Part shown: positions 25,301 to 32,290 of the stretch, one piece after another
Layout: the number at the start of each line of letters is the position of its first letter
How positions within the stretch are numbered: the first letter of the stretch is position 1
Assembly (NCBI GenBank): GCA_964592335.1
Contig: CAZQEU010000008.1
Coordinates: 1-35,324, forward strand
Direction: 5' to 3'
Origin: CAZKUB01 sp964592335
GTDB taxonomy: Archaea; Thermoplasmatota; E2; DHVEG-1
Length of the DNA: 35,324 nt
Translations under genes and position numbers: made by a program
The notes under the pieces: generated by a model
The model's input: the letters and a program-made list of their open reading frames with translations, nothing else
Database searches by the model: none
What the model was told of the DNA's origin: nothing

Positions 25301-26117
25301 TCATGTTTAGCTTCACAGGGATAGTAATATTAGAGTACTGGTGTGTAGAGTCGGTATTGGTAACATTTATCCACAAATTATTTTCCAAGTTACCACCAGT
25401 AAAATAATCAGTATCCTCATCACCAAAATCATAATACCAACTATAATCTTCACTACCTTGTGGAGTACCTGTAGCTGGATAAATTGGCGTTCCATCAGCA
25501 TCATATATTATATAGCTATAAGTTTCTCCGTCCATTTGCTCAAACGTAGATCCCGTCCAGTTGTAAACCTCAAATGTGACACCATAATAATCAGTAACAT
25601 TTTGTGGTACATGATCTATCATTGTACCTCCATGGTACATCCTTACATCATACAAATTACCAATAGTAATAGTAGTATTTGCAGCTGCTTCCCAAGTACC
25701 TGTACTATCAAATAAGGCTATATTCCACTGGCCATCATAATTTCCAGATACACCAAGCAAAGGATTCTTCCCAAGTTCATCCCAACCCGGGACACGAATA
25801 GTAAAAGCAAGATCGCCATATGCATCTGACTTTTGACTTGTTGGTGATACTACATCAAGAGCTCTCCACTCAGTACCATTCCAAACTTTAACATAATACT
25901 TTGCAGAGGCATTCAGACTGTTATCTCTGACTTCATATTCAATTTCCTGTCCAGGATAAAAACCTATACCTACAGTCGTACCAACATCAGGCATAGTTAC
26001 AGTTGTTGCACCAGCGTTTCCTACTAACTTAAAATCTGTTACGTTACTAATAACAACTATAGCAGACATAACCATAAGGGCTGCTACTAAAGTTGACATT
26101 ATTTTATTTCCTTTCAT
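22395..26117 (-). CDS. large PGF-CTERM surface protein (S-layer or adhesin candidate)
   Basis: 1240 residues: an N-terminal signal peptide (about residues 1-36, MSTLVAALMVMSAIVVISNV), a long series of Ig-like/beta-sandwich domains, and a PGF-CTERM tail. The tail reads TPGFELLTLIAAIGVAFILL then RRRRNK, the signal by which archaeosortase exchanges the C-terminus for a lipid anchor. The last two domains are close repeats of the Big/carboxypeptidase-regulatory kind (SPVSGVDVSFGEMTGNTDSSG and GPAVGATVTFNDKTETTDANG). Many N-glycosylation sequons are visible. The ATG at 26117 follows GGAGG by ten bases. A folded leader RNA lies upstream and a hairpin terminator downstream. Size, signals and leader fit a major cell-envelope protein; a specific role is not shown. 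Confidence 0.85.
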   Translation of the reverse strand: MKGNKIMSTLVAALMVMSAIVVISNVTDFKLVGNAGATTVTMPDVGTTVGIGFYPGQEIEYEVRDNSLNASAKYYVKVWNGTEWRALDVVSPTSQKSDAYGDLAFTIRVPGWDELGKNPLLGVSGNYDGQWNIALFDSTGTWEAAANTTITIGNLYDVRMYHGGTMIDHVPQNVTDYYGVTFEVYNWTGSTFEQMDGETYSYIIYDADGTPIYPATGTPQGSEDYSWYYDFGDEDTDYFTGGNLENNLWINVTNTDSTHQYSNITIPVKLNMTFSIIPSDNEKEWGDTVTVKGYLYNGKGNSIGGYPVKLYSPTSGNTYGVVDSATTQGSGLFLFEVKTGSGTGKDDVAGAGTWYVGTERTGTFRVDETNTLDITNFISYASFDVATKDDAQVRVRNTDDIISGFEQTINVSVYNSSWMNEDEYKNMQIHVTGLKGYYGGNEYDDDDKVLMSTSTWTDSNENYCYYTFDWRFNETGTATVIATWPGNDETIQKTTNVPAGVDNDEEDLLVNISGSKTFTVVSPDDINMIVRGTMVDSVQVTETGDLWQNGSDTFIINIYADTQDEVMNATLEITGCGLDILINESDTPTENDNLVAKPVAGGNYTVRIAPKTAGTLTIKATNGTDNYTATKDYTIYGLSGSVTTSGDDDLEIEVGSTETITATVTNGQYAEVHLTLFDENWAVIGSSPINDTVGDNTAGNGLNGIFEFNPDVDYLDDTIGYIVVVAKAGGYYMYDIVEITPVYDLTVTMTSPTAGNQTHTAGIEQDITVQITNPDGDVVDDIDTVTGEIQNEDGDTLQTITFSEDGDYWKVADQILWFDGTLKITAKNNTNQAEHQGSSSTDVGLATVTYEPGELTCAVGVVNQTIEVTAVDALGNALPEDTRLYLHKDDAAVATLNRDYVDLDADGAGEFKVEALGDIEGVINATLQDNLPTVGNTTLGKLTISFPVFTIDPETIYIGQSNIVSIWAKDANGDAIQGINLTLFGTGFGSTDVQPDPVETDSDGKVMFSIQPASSGILNVTIARNVHWSSGDLEWTNAVRTDSYITIDALSTFTIAVSKSPIYQGETLTVTVTSGKSPVSGVDVSFGEMTGNTDSSGEVDFTVPDPGVESAIYTVTAEKAGYITKEKTITVIKVYELSATASVGSDGTTVTVTAILIGKGPAVGATVTFNDKTETTDANGEVTFTAPAVEKNTDYTATVEYDDKTTAATVTITPTPGFELLTLIAAIGVAFILLRRRRNK

Positions 26118-26123
26118 TTTATT

Positions 26124-26128
26124 TTTCC
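26124..26128 (-). promoter_or_regulatory. Shine-Dalgarno of the PGF-CTERM surface gene
   Basis: GGAGG on the minus strand lies about ten bases before the ATG at 26117, showing that this gene is translated from a leadered mRNA. Confidence 0.65.
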
Positions 26129-26171
26129 TCCTAAATCTCTATGTTTTTGTATATTTTCCTCTAAACGATTA

Positions 26172-26276
26172 GGTCCCAGCAGCACGGCATCAATTCACAC
26201 CGCGAATTGATACGAAAGTTCATAATCATATCTAATAGCTTATTGAACTTTCAGCATCCGTGTCCTCACCGGACCC
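26172..26276 (-). ncRNA. candidate structured leader RNA of the surface protein
   Basis: On the minus strand this 105-base stretch can form nested helices. An outer stem pairs GGTCC (26275-26271) with GGACC (26176-26172), and an inner stem pairs CACGG (26262-26258) with CCGTG (26187-26183). Two hairpins lie inside: GAAAGTTCA with TGAACTTTC (26252-26244 and 26222-26214, nine pairs, 21-base loop) and ATCAATTC with GAATTGAT (26211-26204 and 26196-26189, eight pairs, seven-base loop). The result is a branched fold of four helices with internal loops GGTGAGGA and CTGCT. A TATA box at 26301-26312 predicts a transcript beginning near 26281, right at the outer stem. I match it to no known riboswitch. 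It could also be a free small RNA if a second promoter near 26145 serves the gene. Confidence 0.55.
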
Positions 26277-26300
26277 TCATTTCACCGTAAATAATTACCT

Positions 26301-26312
26301 TCTTTATAAAAG
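26301..26312 (-). promoter_or_regulatory. TATA box of the surface-protein leader
   Basis: CTTTTATAAAGA on the minus strand is a near-consensus archaeal TATA box. Its distance puts the transcription start near 26281, giving an untranslated leader of about 165 bases, long for an archaeon. Confidence 0.55.
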
Positions 26313-26432
26313 TTGCGTTTTTCCCTATCTTATGAACAGATATAGCTATAGATATACCTGAATATTTACCTGCGCAAATAGTTTTTAAATAGAGCAGGAA
26401 TTACAGTTTTTATTCAATTTTTCTTATAAAAT

Positions 26433-26723
26433 TTATCTGTCTTGGGGAGTATTTACCTCTTCAACCATTTTCATACCTGCAGAAACACCATCTATAGAAT
26501 GTATCACAGCCCCGCATTCTTCTATCTCAGATTGTACTTTCTCATAGTTTATATCTGTCCCTTCTATCGTTATTTTCACACTATCTGTTTCTGCATCAAC
26601 TTCTTCAAGAGAAATGTTAACACCAGATATCCCATTTATCGCACTTATTTTTGTAGCTACCTCTATTATAGAAGGTTTATGAGGTTTTAACACATCAAGT
26701 ATTACCCTTTTGATACTAGTCAA
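26433..26723 (-). CDS. DUF211 family protein
   Basis: A protein of about 96 residues of the archaeal DUF211 family (ferredoxin-like fold, assembling as rings in known structures; function unclear). The signature is strong: SIKRVILDVLKPHKPSI at the start, SGVNISLEEVDAETDSVKITIEG and the CGAVIHSIDGVSAG block. The longest open frame would begin at 26822 inside the upstream gene. The family start falls at a TTG at 26723 preceded by GGGAG ten bases away, so TTG is chosen. An ATG at 26750 is the alternative. It follows a zinc-ribbon gene with a 40-base gap; the two are probably one transcript. Confidence 0.8.
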   Translation of the reverse strand: MTSIKRVILDVLKPHKPSIIEVATKISAINGISGVNISLEEVDAETDSVKITIEGTDINYEKVQSEIEECGAVIHSIDGVSAGMKMVEEVNTPQDR

Positions 26724-26763
26724 ATATATTACACTCCCAAGCAACCACATACGAAACATATTT

Positions 26764-26994
26764 TTAAATGTTTTTCTCAAAAATTTTTTTGAAATCTTCA
26801 ATATTTCCCTGCATATCAGCATTTATCAGACCTATAGCATGTCTGAGTTTTTCCTCAGAATTTGTTTCATACAAAATTTTAACTTTATCAAGTTTGATAT
26901 TTTTGTTGCATCTATTACATTTTGTAGATTTATATCTCAGCTCAACACCTTTTACTTGTCTGCATTTAGGGCAAACAACGACACCATATCTCAT
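26764..26994 (-). CDS. zinc-ribbon protein
   Basis: A 76-residue protein with one zinc ribbon at the N-terminus (CPKCRQVKG then CNRCNKN, four cysteines) and a helical C-terminal half (EEKLRHAIGLINADMQGNIEDF, in part). It resembles short archaeal zinc-ribbon proteins of unknown function; a nucleic-acid-binding role is a guess. The ATG at 26994 follows a TATA-like stretch that also lies ahead of the divergent tRNA-Tyr. The next gene downstream is the DUF211 gene. Confidence 0.7.
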   Translation of the reverse strand: MRYGVVVCPKCRQVKGVELRYKSTKCNRCNKNIKLDKVKILYETNSEEKLRHAIGLINADMQGNIEDFKKIFEKNI

Positions 26995-27021
26995 ATTTAG
27001 AATAGCTAAACAGACCTTAAC

Positions 27022-27036
27022 AAATAAATATAACTA
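27022..27036. promoter_or_regulatory. shared AT-rich promoter between the zinc-ribbon gene and tRNA-Tyr
   Basis: The stretch AAATAAATATAAC reads as a TATA-like box on both strands: about 30 bases before the zinc-ribbon gene on the minus strand and about 35 before tRNA-Tyr on the plus strand. One compact region probably serves both directions. Confidence 0.4.
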
Positions 27037-27066
27037 TTGTTATTGCCCATAAGTAAATTCTCAACT

Positions 27067-27155
27067 CCCGCCTTAGCTCAGTCTGGCTGGAGCGGCCGGC
27101 TGTAGACCCTATGGCCGTTACCGGCAGGTCCCCGGTTCAAATCCGGGAGGCGGGA
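27067..27155 (+). tRNA. tRNA-Tyr (anticodon GTA) with a 14-base intron
   Basis: Acceptor CCCGCCT (27067-27073) pairs with AGGCGGG (27148-27154); discriminator A at 27155. The anticodon stem GCCGG (27095-27099) pairs with CCGGC (27121-27125). The loop holds 21 bases instead of seven: CTGTAG, then about 14 intron bases (27106-27119), then A. Anticodon GTA is at 27102-27104. The intron sits at the canonical 37/38 position after G37 and would be removed by the archaeal splicing endonuclease. The T-arm is CCCGG-TTCAAAT-CCGGG. No CCA is encoded. Confidence 0.93.
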
Positions 27156-27206
27156 CTAAACTTTTTTTGTTAACCCAAAATTTTAATTTAATTAGTGTTT
27201 ATATAC

Positions 27207-28082
27207 ATGGATAGGATGAAAAAAGAAAAAAAACCAAATTCTTACAAAGAAATCGTTAAAATCCCGGAGAATCTGAAAAATTATCTGCCAACTTCTTTTG
27301 ATGTTATCGGAAACATAGCCCTGGTTAAAATACCTGATGAGTTAGAAAGATACAAAGGAAATATTGCAAATGCTTTCCTAGATACATATAATAATATAAG
27401 AACGGTATGTGAAATAAGCCCTATATCAGGGGAGTTAAGAACAAGGATTGTTGAAATTATTGGAGGAGAAAACATTTTAGAAACAATTCATACCGAGTAT
27501 GGAGCAAACTTTAAGGTTAACGTTGAAAAAACATATTTTTCTCCAAGGCTTGCGAATCAGCGGAAAAAAATAGCGGATAAAGTAGAAAAAAACGAGATTA
27601 TTGTTGATATGTTTACAGGAGTTGCTCCTTTTCCAGTTATAATAGCAAAACATGCAAATCCAAAAATAGTCTATGGAATTGAAAAAAATATACATGCTGT
27701 AAACTATGCAAGAGAAAACATTAAAATAAACAAGGTTCTAGATAAGATTGAAATAATTCATGCTGATGCAAAAGATAGTTATGATATTTTACATAAAAAA
27801 AAGGTTAAAGCAGATAGAATCATTATGAATTTACCATTTTCATCTTTCTTATTTTTTGAAGAAGCATTAAGAATTGCAAAAGATAAATGCATTATACATT
27901 ACTTTGATTTTCTAAAGGAAGATGAAATTGATGAGAGGATTAAAAATCTTAGAAAATTAGCAACTAAAAATAAATATGAGTTGGCAAAAACGGTTTATGA
28001 AAAAATAAAATCTTATTCACCAAGAGAGTTTTATATAAGAATTGATATTACGGCTAAAAAAAACAAATTAATGCCGATGTAG
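27207..28082 (+). CDS. tRNA (guanine37-N1)-methyltransferase, Trm5-like
   Basis: Transfers a methyl group from AdoMet to N1 of G37 next to the anticodon. The protein of about 291 residues shows the RNA-binding D2 region (LPTSFDVIGNIALVKIP, VEKTYFSPRLANQRKKIA) and a Rossmann methyltransferase domain. That domain carries the AdoMet site VDMFTGVAPFPVIIAKH, a YGIEKNIHAVNYARENIK stretch and the catalytic NLP motif (MNLPFSS). The N-terminal D1 domain of larger Trm5 types seems absent. Start is uncertain: GTG 27195, ATG 27207 or ATG 27216, the last preceded by AGG. It lies between two tRNA genes, and its stop (28080-28082) is inside the tRNA-Thr gene by ten bases. Confidence 0.85.
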   Translation: MDRMKKEKKPNSYKEIVKIPENLKNYLPTSFDVIGNIALVKIPDELERYKGNIANAFLDTYNNIRTVCEISPISGELRTRIVEIIGGENILETIHTEYGANFKVNVEKTYFSPRLANQRKKIADKVEKNEIIVDMFTGVAPFPVIIAKHANPKIVYGIEKNIHAVNYARENIKINKVLDKIEIIHADAKDSYDILHKKKVKADRIIMNLPFSSFLFFEEALRIAKDKCIIHYFDFLKEDEIDERIKNLRKLATKNKYELAKTVYEKIKSYSPREFYIRIDITAKKNKLMPM

Positions 28083-28146
28083 CTTAGCCCGGTTGAGCGG
28101 CTGACTTGTAATCAGCAGGTCGAGGGTTCGAATCCCTCCGTCGGCT
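28073..28146 (+). tRNA. tRNA-Thr (anticodon TGT)
   Basis: Acceptor GCCGATG (28073-28079) pairs with CGTCGGC (28139-28145) with one G-T pair; discriminator T at 28146. The anticodon stem GCTGA (28100-28104) pairs with TCAGC, loop CTTGTAA, TGT at 28107-28109. T-arm GAGGG-TTCGAAT-CCCTC. No CCA and no intron. Its first ten bases are the last codons and stop of the upstream methyltransferase gene, and its last base abuts the stop of the convergent surface-protein gene, so it has no free flank on either side. Confidence 0.96.
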
Positions 28147-30240
28147 TTATTTTTTTCTTCTCTTTAAAATACCTATTAAAAGCAGGGCCAAGAACACTAA
28201 GATGATTTCAAAACCGGGGCTATCATCTGATTTTTTTTCTTCTATGATTATTGAGGAAGTCTCACTTGTTTCCTCAATTCCATCAGAAACAGTTAATGTA
28301 TATACATATTCTCCAGGTGTTTCAAATTTAAAACTTATTTCTTCACCTGAGAAATTTTTGTCTCCAATCTGCCATTTATAGGTTAAATCATCATTATCTG
28401 GGTCTGTACTTGTACTAATAAAACTCACTTTTTTATTTGAGTAAGATTTTGCAGGAACTGAAAAACTAACAATTGGTGGACTATTTGTACTGGGCTGTAT
28501 TACAACATTAGTAATTTCTGTTGTACTACTACCATTATTATCGATAACTGTTAGGGTTACCTCATAAGTACCTTCACTTTCAAAAACATGTGTAGGATTT
28601 TTTTGAAGTATTTCACTTGAAGCATCTCCAAAGTTCCATCGATAAAAATCGATTTCACCATCAATATCATAACATCCTGATCCATTGAAAAGGATAGTAT
28701 CATAGGCTTCACCTGAATATGGACCTCCTATATCTATCTCAGGTGGAAGATTTCCTGGAGGTGTGCTCATTGTCGAAAAAAAGAATACATCAGAAGTGTT
28801 CTGCAGCAGGCCATCATCTGTTACTACATACCATGCAAATGTTCTATCAAATCCAAGTGTGAAACTACATTGAACCCGGGTATTATTTTGTACATGAGTC
28901 TTTGGATTCTGTGTCTGACTATATATAAGTGTATCATCATCACCATTATAGAAATAAACATCCAGATATTCACTATCCGGGTCAGTTACTTTAACATCAA
29001 GAGTAATACTTAAAGAAACACCTGTTTCAGTATCTTCCGGGCTGGGATCTACTGCTTTATCTGGTGGTTTTAAAAAATAGCCTAAAGGATATTTATCAAT
29101 AACACCATTTTTCAAGTAAGATACATCACCTATACCATCTTCATCCTTGTCGATATTATTATAATCACTCCAGTAGTTGCCCTCCGATTGATAGTACCAT
29201 TTATTATCACCAAGATCTTTTGCGGAAACACCATTAGCTTTAAATTTATTCAAATACAAGATATTATTATCATATCCGGATCCTACATAAACTCCTGACG
29301 CTGATAAATTCTCAAATGTGTTATTTACAACTGTATTATATGATCCCGAAAGAGTTATTCCTCTAACACTGTTACTAACCGTGTTGTTTTTTATATAAAA
29401 GCTTTCAGATTTGATATATATGCCATCCCCTTGACCGTCTTTAATATTGTTACTTACTATAACTCCCTCTTGACACTGAGATACGTAGATTGCATAATAC
29501 TCACTATTAACTACAGTGTTGCTTGTAAGATTCAGATTATTTGAGTTTTCAACAAATATACCATGTTGGCAATAATATATTTCATTTGAATATAACCTGT
29601 TATTTCCACCAGATGAATCCATGTATATACCATATTCTGTACAATTATGTATCTCATTGTTTGCTAAATCATTAGTAGAAGAAGAGTCAATATATATACC
29701 TCTCCTAGTATGATTGATTACATTATTGCTAACTAGATTATCACTTGAGGATGGATCAATATAAAGACCATAGCCTAAACTATTATTTTTAAGTATATTA
29801 CCAACTATCTGGTTGTTATCTGATTTTATTGCTATAAGAGCTCCAATAGGAGATTCCATCTTGTTATTATCATCTGAAAATGTAATATCCTCAAGTGTTA
29901 CTTCATCAGCAGTAATCTCAACTAGATATCTTCTTTCAAACCTCGTATCTATAACGGTTTCCACGCCATCTATGCCACCCCACAACTTTATTTTTTTATT
30001 TATAACAAAATCCTCTTGATAAAGTCCACCAAAAATATAGATTGTATCTCCTTCTTCTGCCTCATTTAAAGCCTCTTGAATTGTATCATAAGGTTTTTCT
30101 GCACTACCATCACTATAACCCTTATAGTCAGCATTGACATATAACTCATTACCGCTACTTTTTACAGAGGGTAAAAAAAAACTAAAAGATACAAAAACTA
30201 TAGATAAAACTAGTATCAAACTCAGGAATTTTATTTTCAT
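28147..30240 (-). CDS. NosD-type beta-helix and PKD surface protein with PGF-like C-terminus
   Basis: About 697 residues. A signal peptide (FLSLILVLSIVFVSFSFFLP) is followed by a long right-handed parallel beta-helix (about residues 30-370) built of repeated N-x-(I/V) coils such as NNVINHTRRGIYIDSSS, as in NosD-like/pectate-lyase-fold proteins. Next comes an Fn3-like stretch, then two PKD domains (PPEIDIGGPYSG and FYRWNFGDASSE, then PPIVSFSVPAKS and YKWQIGDKN). It ends in a PGF-type tail (DSPGFEIILVFLALLLIGIL, then KRRKK) for archaeosortase processing and lipid anchoring. The ATG at 30240 is preferred, with GGTGA upstream at a good distance; ATG 30249 is possible. Its stop touches tRNA-Thr. 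Role: carbohydrate binding or adhesion is likely, not proven. Confidence 0.88.
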   Translation of the reverse strand: MKIKFLSLILVLSIVFVSFSFFLPSVKSSGNELYVNADYKGYSDGSAEKPYDTIQEALNEAEEGDTIYIFGGLYQEDFVINKKIKLWGGIDGVETVIDTRFERRYLVEITADEVTLEDITFSDDNNKMESPIGALIAIKSDNNQIVGNILKNNSLGYGLYIDPSSSDNLVSNNVINHTRRGIYIDSSSTNDLANNEIHNCTEYGIYMDSSGGNNRLYSNEIYYCQHGIFVENSNNLNLTSNTVVNSEYYAIYVSQCQEGVIVSNNIKDGQGDGIYIKSESFYIKNNTVSNSVRGITLSGSYNTVVNNTFENLSASGVYVGSGYDNNILYLNKFKANGVSAKDLGDNKWYYQSEGNYWSDYNNIDKDEDGIGDVSYLKNGVIDKYPLGYFLKPPDKAVDPSPEDTETGVSLSITLDVKVTDPDSEYLDVYFYNGDDDTLIYSQTQNPKTHVQNNTRVQCSFTLGFDRTFAWYVVTDDGLLQNTSDVFFFSTMSTPPGNLPPEIDIGGPYSGEAYDTILFNGSGCYDIDGEIDFYRWNFGDASSEILQKNPTHVFESEGTYEVTLTVIDNNGSSTTEITNVVIQPSTNSPPIVSFSVPAKSYSNKKVSFISTSTDPDNDDLTYKWQIGDKNFSGEEISFKFETPGEYVYTLTVSDGIEETSETSSIIIEEKKSDDSPGFEIILVFLALLLIGILKRRKK

Positions 30241-30278
30241 CTTTCCCATCACCTTCAACAAAAACAAATCAGCCAATA

Positions 30279-30291
30279 GGATTTATATTTT
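30279..30291 (-). promoter_or_regulatory. TATA box of the beta-helix surface gene
   Basis: AAAAATATAAATC on the minus strand lies about 40-50 bases before the ATG at 30240, leaving room for a short leader with the GGTGA ribosome site. Confidence 0.45.
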
Positions 30292-30323
30292 TCTCAATAA
30301 AAACATACTTGTCGTTCCAAGGA

Positions 30324-30336
30324 CTATATTTATAAG
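30324..30336 (+). promoter_or_regulatory. TATA box of coaD
   Basis: CTATATTTATAAG lies about 28 bases before the ATG at 30358 and predicts a leaderless or near-leaderless transcript. Confidence 0.5.
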
Positions 30337-30357
30337 TAGTTTAAGCTTAATTTGAAG

Positions 30358-30825
30358 ATGAAAAACATGAAGGTTTGCATTGGTGGAACATTTGATATAC
30401 TACATAAAGGCCACAAAAAATTGATAGATAAAGCCTTTGAAACCGCAGGGAAAAAAGGTTTTGTATTCATTGGAATTACAAAACAAAAAATGATTAAAAA
30501 CAAAAATATTAAAAATAGCATTCATACAAGGAGAAAAAAAATAGAACTATTTATCTCAAAAAGAAAGTATACAACAACTTACGAAATAGAACCAATAGCT
30601 GATATTTATGGACCAACCATCGGAGAAAAATTTGATGCAATAGTTGTTTCACCTGAATCAATAAAAAATGCAGAAAAAATCAATCTTAAAAGAAAAGAAA
30701 AAGATAAAAAACCCTTAAAAATCATAAGAATTCCTTATGTTCTTGCCGAAGATAAAAGACCAATAAGTACAACAAGAATAAGAAAAAAAGAGATAGACTT
30801 GGAGGGAAAAATAGTTAAAGATTAA
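30358..30825 (+). CDS. coaD: phosphopantetheine adenylyltransferase, archaeal type
   Basis: Transfers AMP from ATP to 4'-phosphopantetheine in coenzyme A synthesis. The 155-residue nucleotidyltransferase shows CIGGTFDILHKGHKKLIDKA at the start, with the HxGH motif as HKGH and the GGTFD nucleotide site. The C-terminal motif is ISTTRIRKKEID, of the (S/T)xxRIR kind. It resembles the archaeal/eukaryotic PPAT (COG1019), distinct from bacterial CoaD. A longer reading starts at TTG 30352; ATG 30358 fits the TATA box. Basic residues are frequent. It is followed 48 bases later by a small unknown gene. Confidence 0.9.
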   Translation: MKNMKVCIGGTFDILHKGHKKLIDKAFETAGKKGFVFIGITKQKMIKNKNIKNSIHTRRKKIELFISKRKYTTTYEIEPIADIYGPTIGEKFDAIVVSPESIKNAEKINLKRKEKDKKPLKIIRIPYVLAEDKRPISTTRIRKKEIDLEGKIVKD

Positions 30826-30873
30826 TTTTAAATATCATATTCTGTTACCCTCGAAGAGATAACGGTGAATAAT

Positions 30874-31173
30874 ATGTCATATGTGATCTTTGAAGTTAAA
30901 AGTGAAGATGCAGGTAAAATAAATAATGTGATAAAAGATGATATTGTAAGTCGTCAGAGCATACTTACACGTGATTCCAGTTCTCTTAATATCGATGGAA
31001 ACATTCTTTTTTTAAAGATTGAAGGTAGCCAAGACGGTATCAAAAAAGCAGAGGAACTTGCAAAAGAACAAGGTTTTTCAAAGCTTGATAATAAAAAAGC
31101 AGAGGAAATAAATAAAAAAATAGCTGAACAAGAAGACTCAGCTGCCTCTGGTATGGGAATGATTTTCGATTAA
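30874..31173 (+). CDS. hypothetical small protein
   Basis: A 99-residue cytoplasmic protein I do not recognise. The predicted pattern is beta-strand (YVIFEVKSED), helix, then strands with LNIDGNILFLKIEGSQDGIKKAEELA, a small alpha/beta fold like ferredoxin-like or Pcc1-type modules, but no specific family match is claimed. The C-terminus ends SGMGMIFD after an acidic linker. The ATG at 30874 is chosen over GTG 30865 because GGTGA lies six bases before it. It follows coaD on the same strand, and its stop overlaps the stop of the convergent deacetylase gene by four bases. Confidence 0.6.
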   Translation: MSYVIFEVKSEDAGKINNVIKDDIVSRQSILTRDSSSLNIDGNILFLKIEGSQDGIKKAEELAKEQGFSKLDNKKAEEINKKIAEQEDSAASGMGMIFD

Positions 31174-32177
31174 ATCTTCCAATATTTTCCCATTTCATCT
31201 TTTATTTCTTTAAGTAAATTTTTTACATCTGTTTTTTCTTTTATTTCATCTTTAAAAACCATTGGATTATTTGCCATCTGTGATACTTGTGAGATTAAAC
31301 ATTTTCCAATCCATATAGGGTTATACCCTCCTTCGATGGTACATGCTATCTTTGGTTGTATATCCTGATATTTTTTTATTATTTCACCATAGAGATTTGC
31401 TGTGAATCTTAATCCACCTAATCTATCAGAATGATGAGAATCATAACCTGAAGAAAACAATATTAGCTCGGGTTTGAATTGTTTTGCAATAGGCAAGAAT
31501 ATTTCATCTAATATTTTTCTTGCAGAACTATTTCCATTTCCATAAGAAAGAGGTGCATTAACTGTATATCCTTTTCCTTTATCCTCACCAATATCTGTTA
31601 CATCCCCGGTCCCTGGAAAATGTGGTGACAGATGTAAGGATTGATACATTATATCATATTTGTTATAAAATATGTCTTGCGTCCCGTTACCATGATGAAC
31701 ATCAAAATCCATAATTAATACTTTTTTTCCCATCTTTGAAATTTCATTTGCAGCAATCGCGGTATTATTAAAAAGACAAAAACCCATCGATCTTTCAGGT
31801 GTTGCATGGTGTCCCGGGGGTCTTACAAGAGCATAAGCATTATCTACTTTGCCATCAATTACCTTTTTACAAGCCTGAACTGTAGCACCTGCCGCAAGCT
31901 TTGAAAGCTCATAATCACCTTTGCATACGTAAGTATCTAAATCTATCCATGAGTTTTCAGTCTCACTTATGTTCTTAACTTGTTGAATCATACGCTTTGA
32001 ATGAATCTCATGTAAAACTTTATCAGATATACTTGTTGGTTTTAACATCTCCAATTCATCGTAGAAAGACGTTTTTTTAAGTTCATCTATCATAATGTTT
32101 AATCTTCTAGCATTCTCTGGATGACCTGGATTGTTGTGTTTGTTAAATTCTTTTGAATAAATTATTTGTGTAGTCAT
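31170..32177 (-). CDS. histone-deacetylase-family amidohydrolase
   Basis: A 335-residue zinc amidohydrolase of the HDAC/AcuC/acetylpolyamine amidohydrolase superfamily. Catalytic features are intact: tandem His H123-H124 in RPPGHHATPE, zinc ligands D159 and H161 in DFDVHHGNGTQD, and D246 in SSGYDSHHSDRLGG. The late EGGYN motif carries the transition-state Tyr. Substrate could be acetyl-lysine on a chromatin protein or an acetylated polyamine; nothing here decides. The ATG at 32177 is preferred over a TTG at 32189. It is divergent from the DNA polymerase gene. Confidence 0.92.
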   Translation of the reverse strand: MTTQIIYSKEFNKHNNPGHPENARRLNIMIDELKKTSFYDELEMLKPTSISDKVLHEIHSKRMIQQVKNISETENSWIDLDTYVCKGDYELSKLAAGATVQACKKVIDGKVDNAYALVRPPGHHATPERSMGFCLFNNTAIAANEISKMGKKVLIMDFDVHHGNGTQDIFYNKYDIMYQSLHLSPHFPGTGDVTDIGEDKGKGYTVNAPLSYGNGNSSARKILDEIFLPIAKQFKPELILFSSGYDSHHSDRLGGLRFTANLYGEIIKKYQDIQPKIACTIEGGYNPIWIGKCLISQVSQMANNPMVFKDEIKEKTDVKNLLKEIKDEMGKYWKI

Positions 32178-32290
32178 AGAAAAACTCAAAAAAACAAAAT
32201 AAATAACTGGGATTTAAGCGTTTGTTTTTCTAATAATTATTATTAGGGTGTTATTGCATTGTAGTTTTGAATTGGGGGACAGCAGTTTTC

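Noticed and set aside
26172..26276. The structured leader as a C/D box guide RNA
   Set aside because: GGTGAGGA and CTGA only loosely resemble C and D boxes, and their placement inside the helices does not match a C/D RNA. A branched leader fits better.
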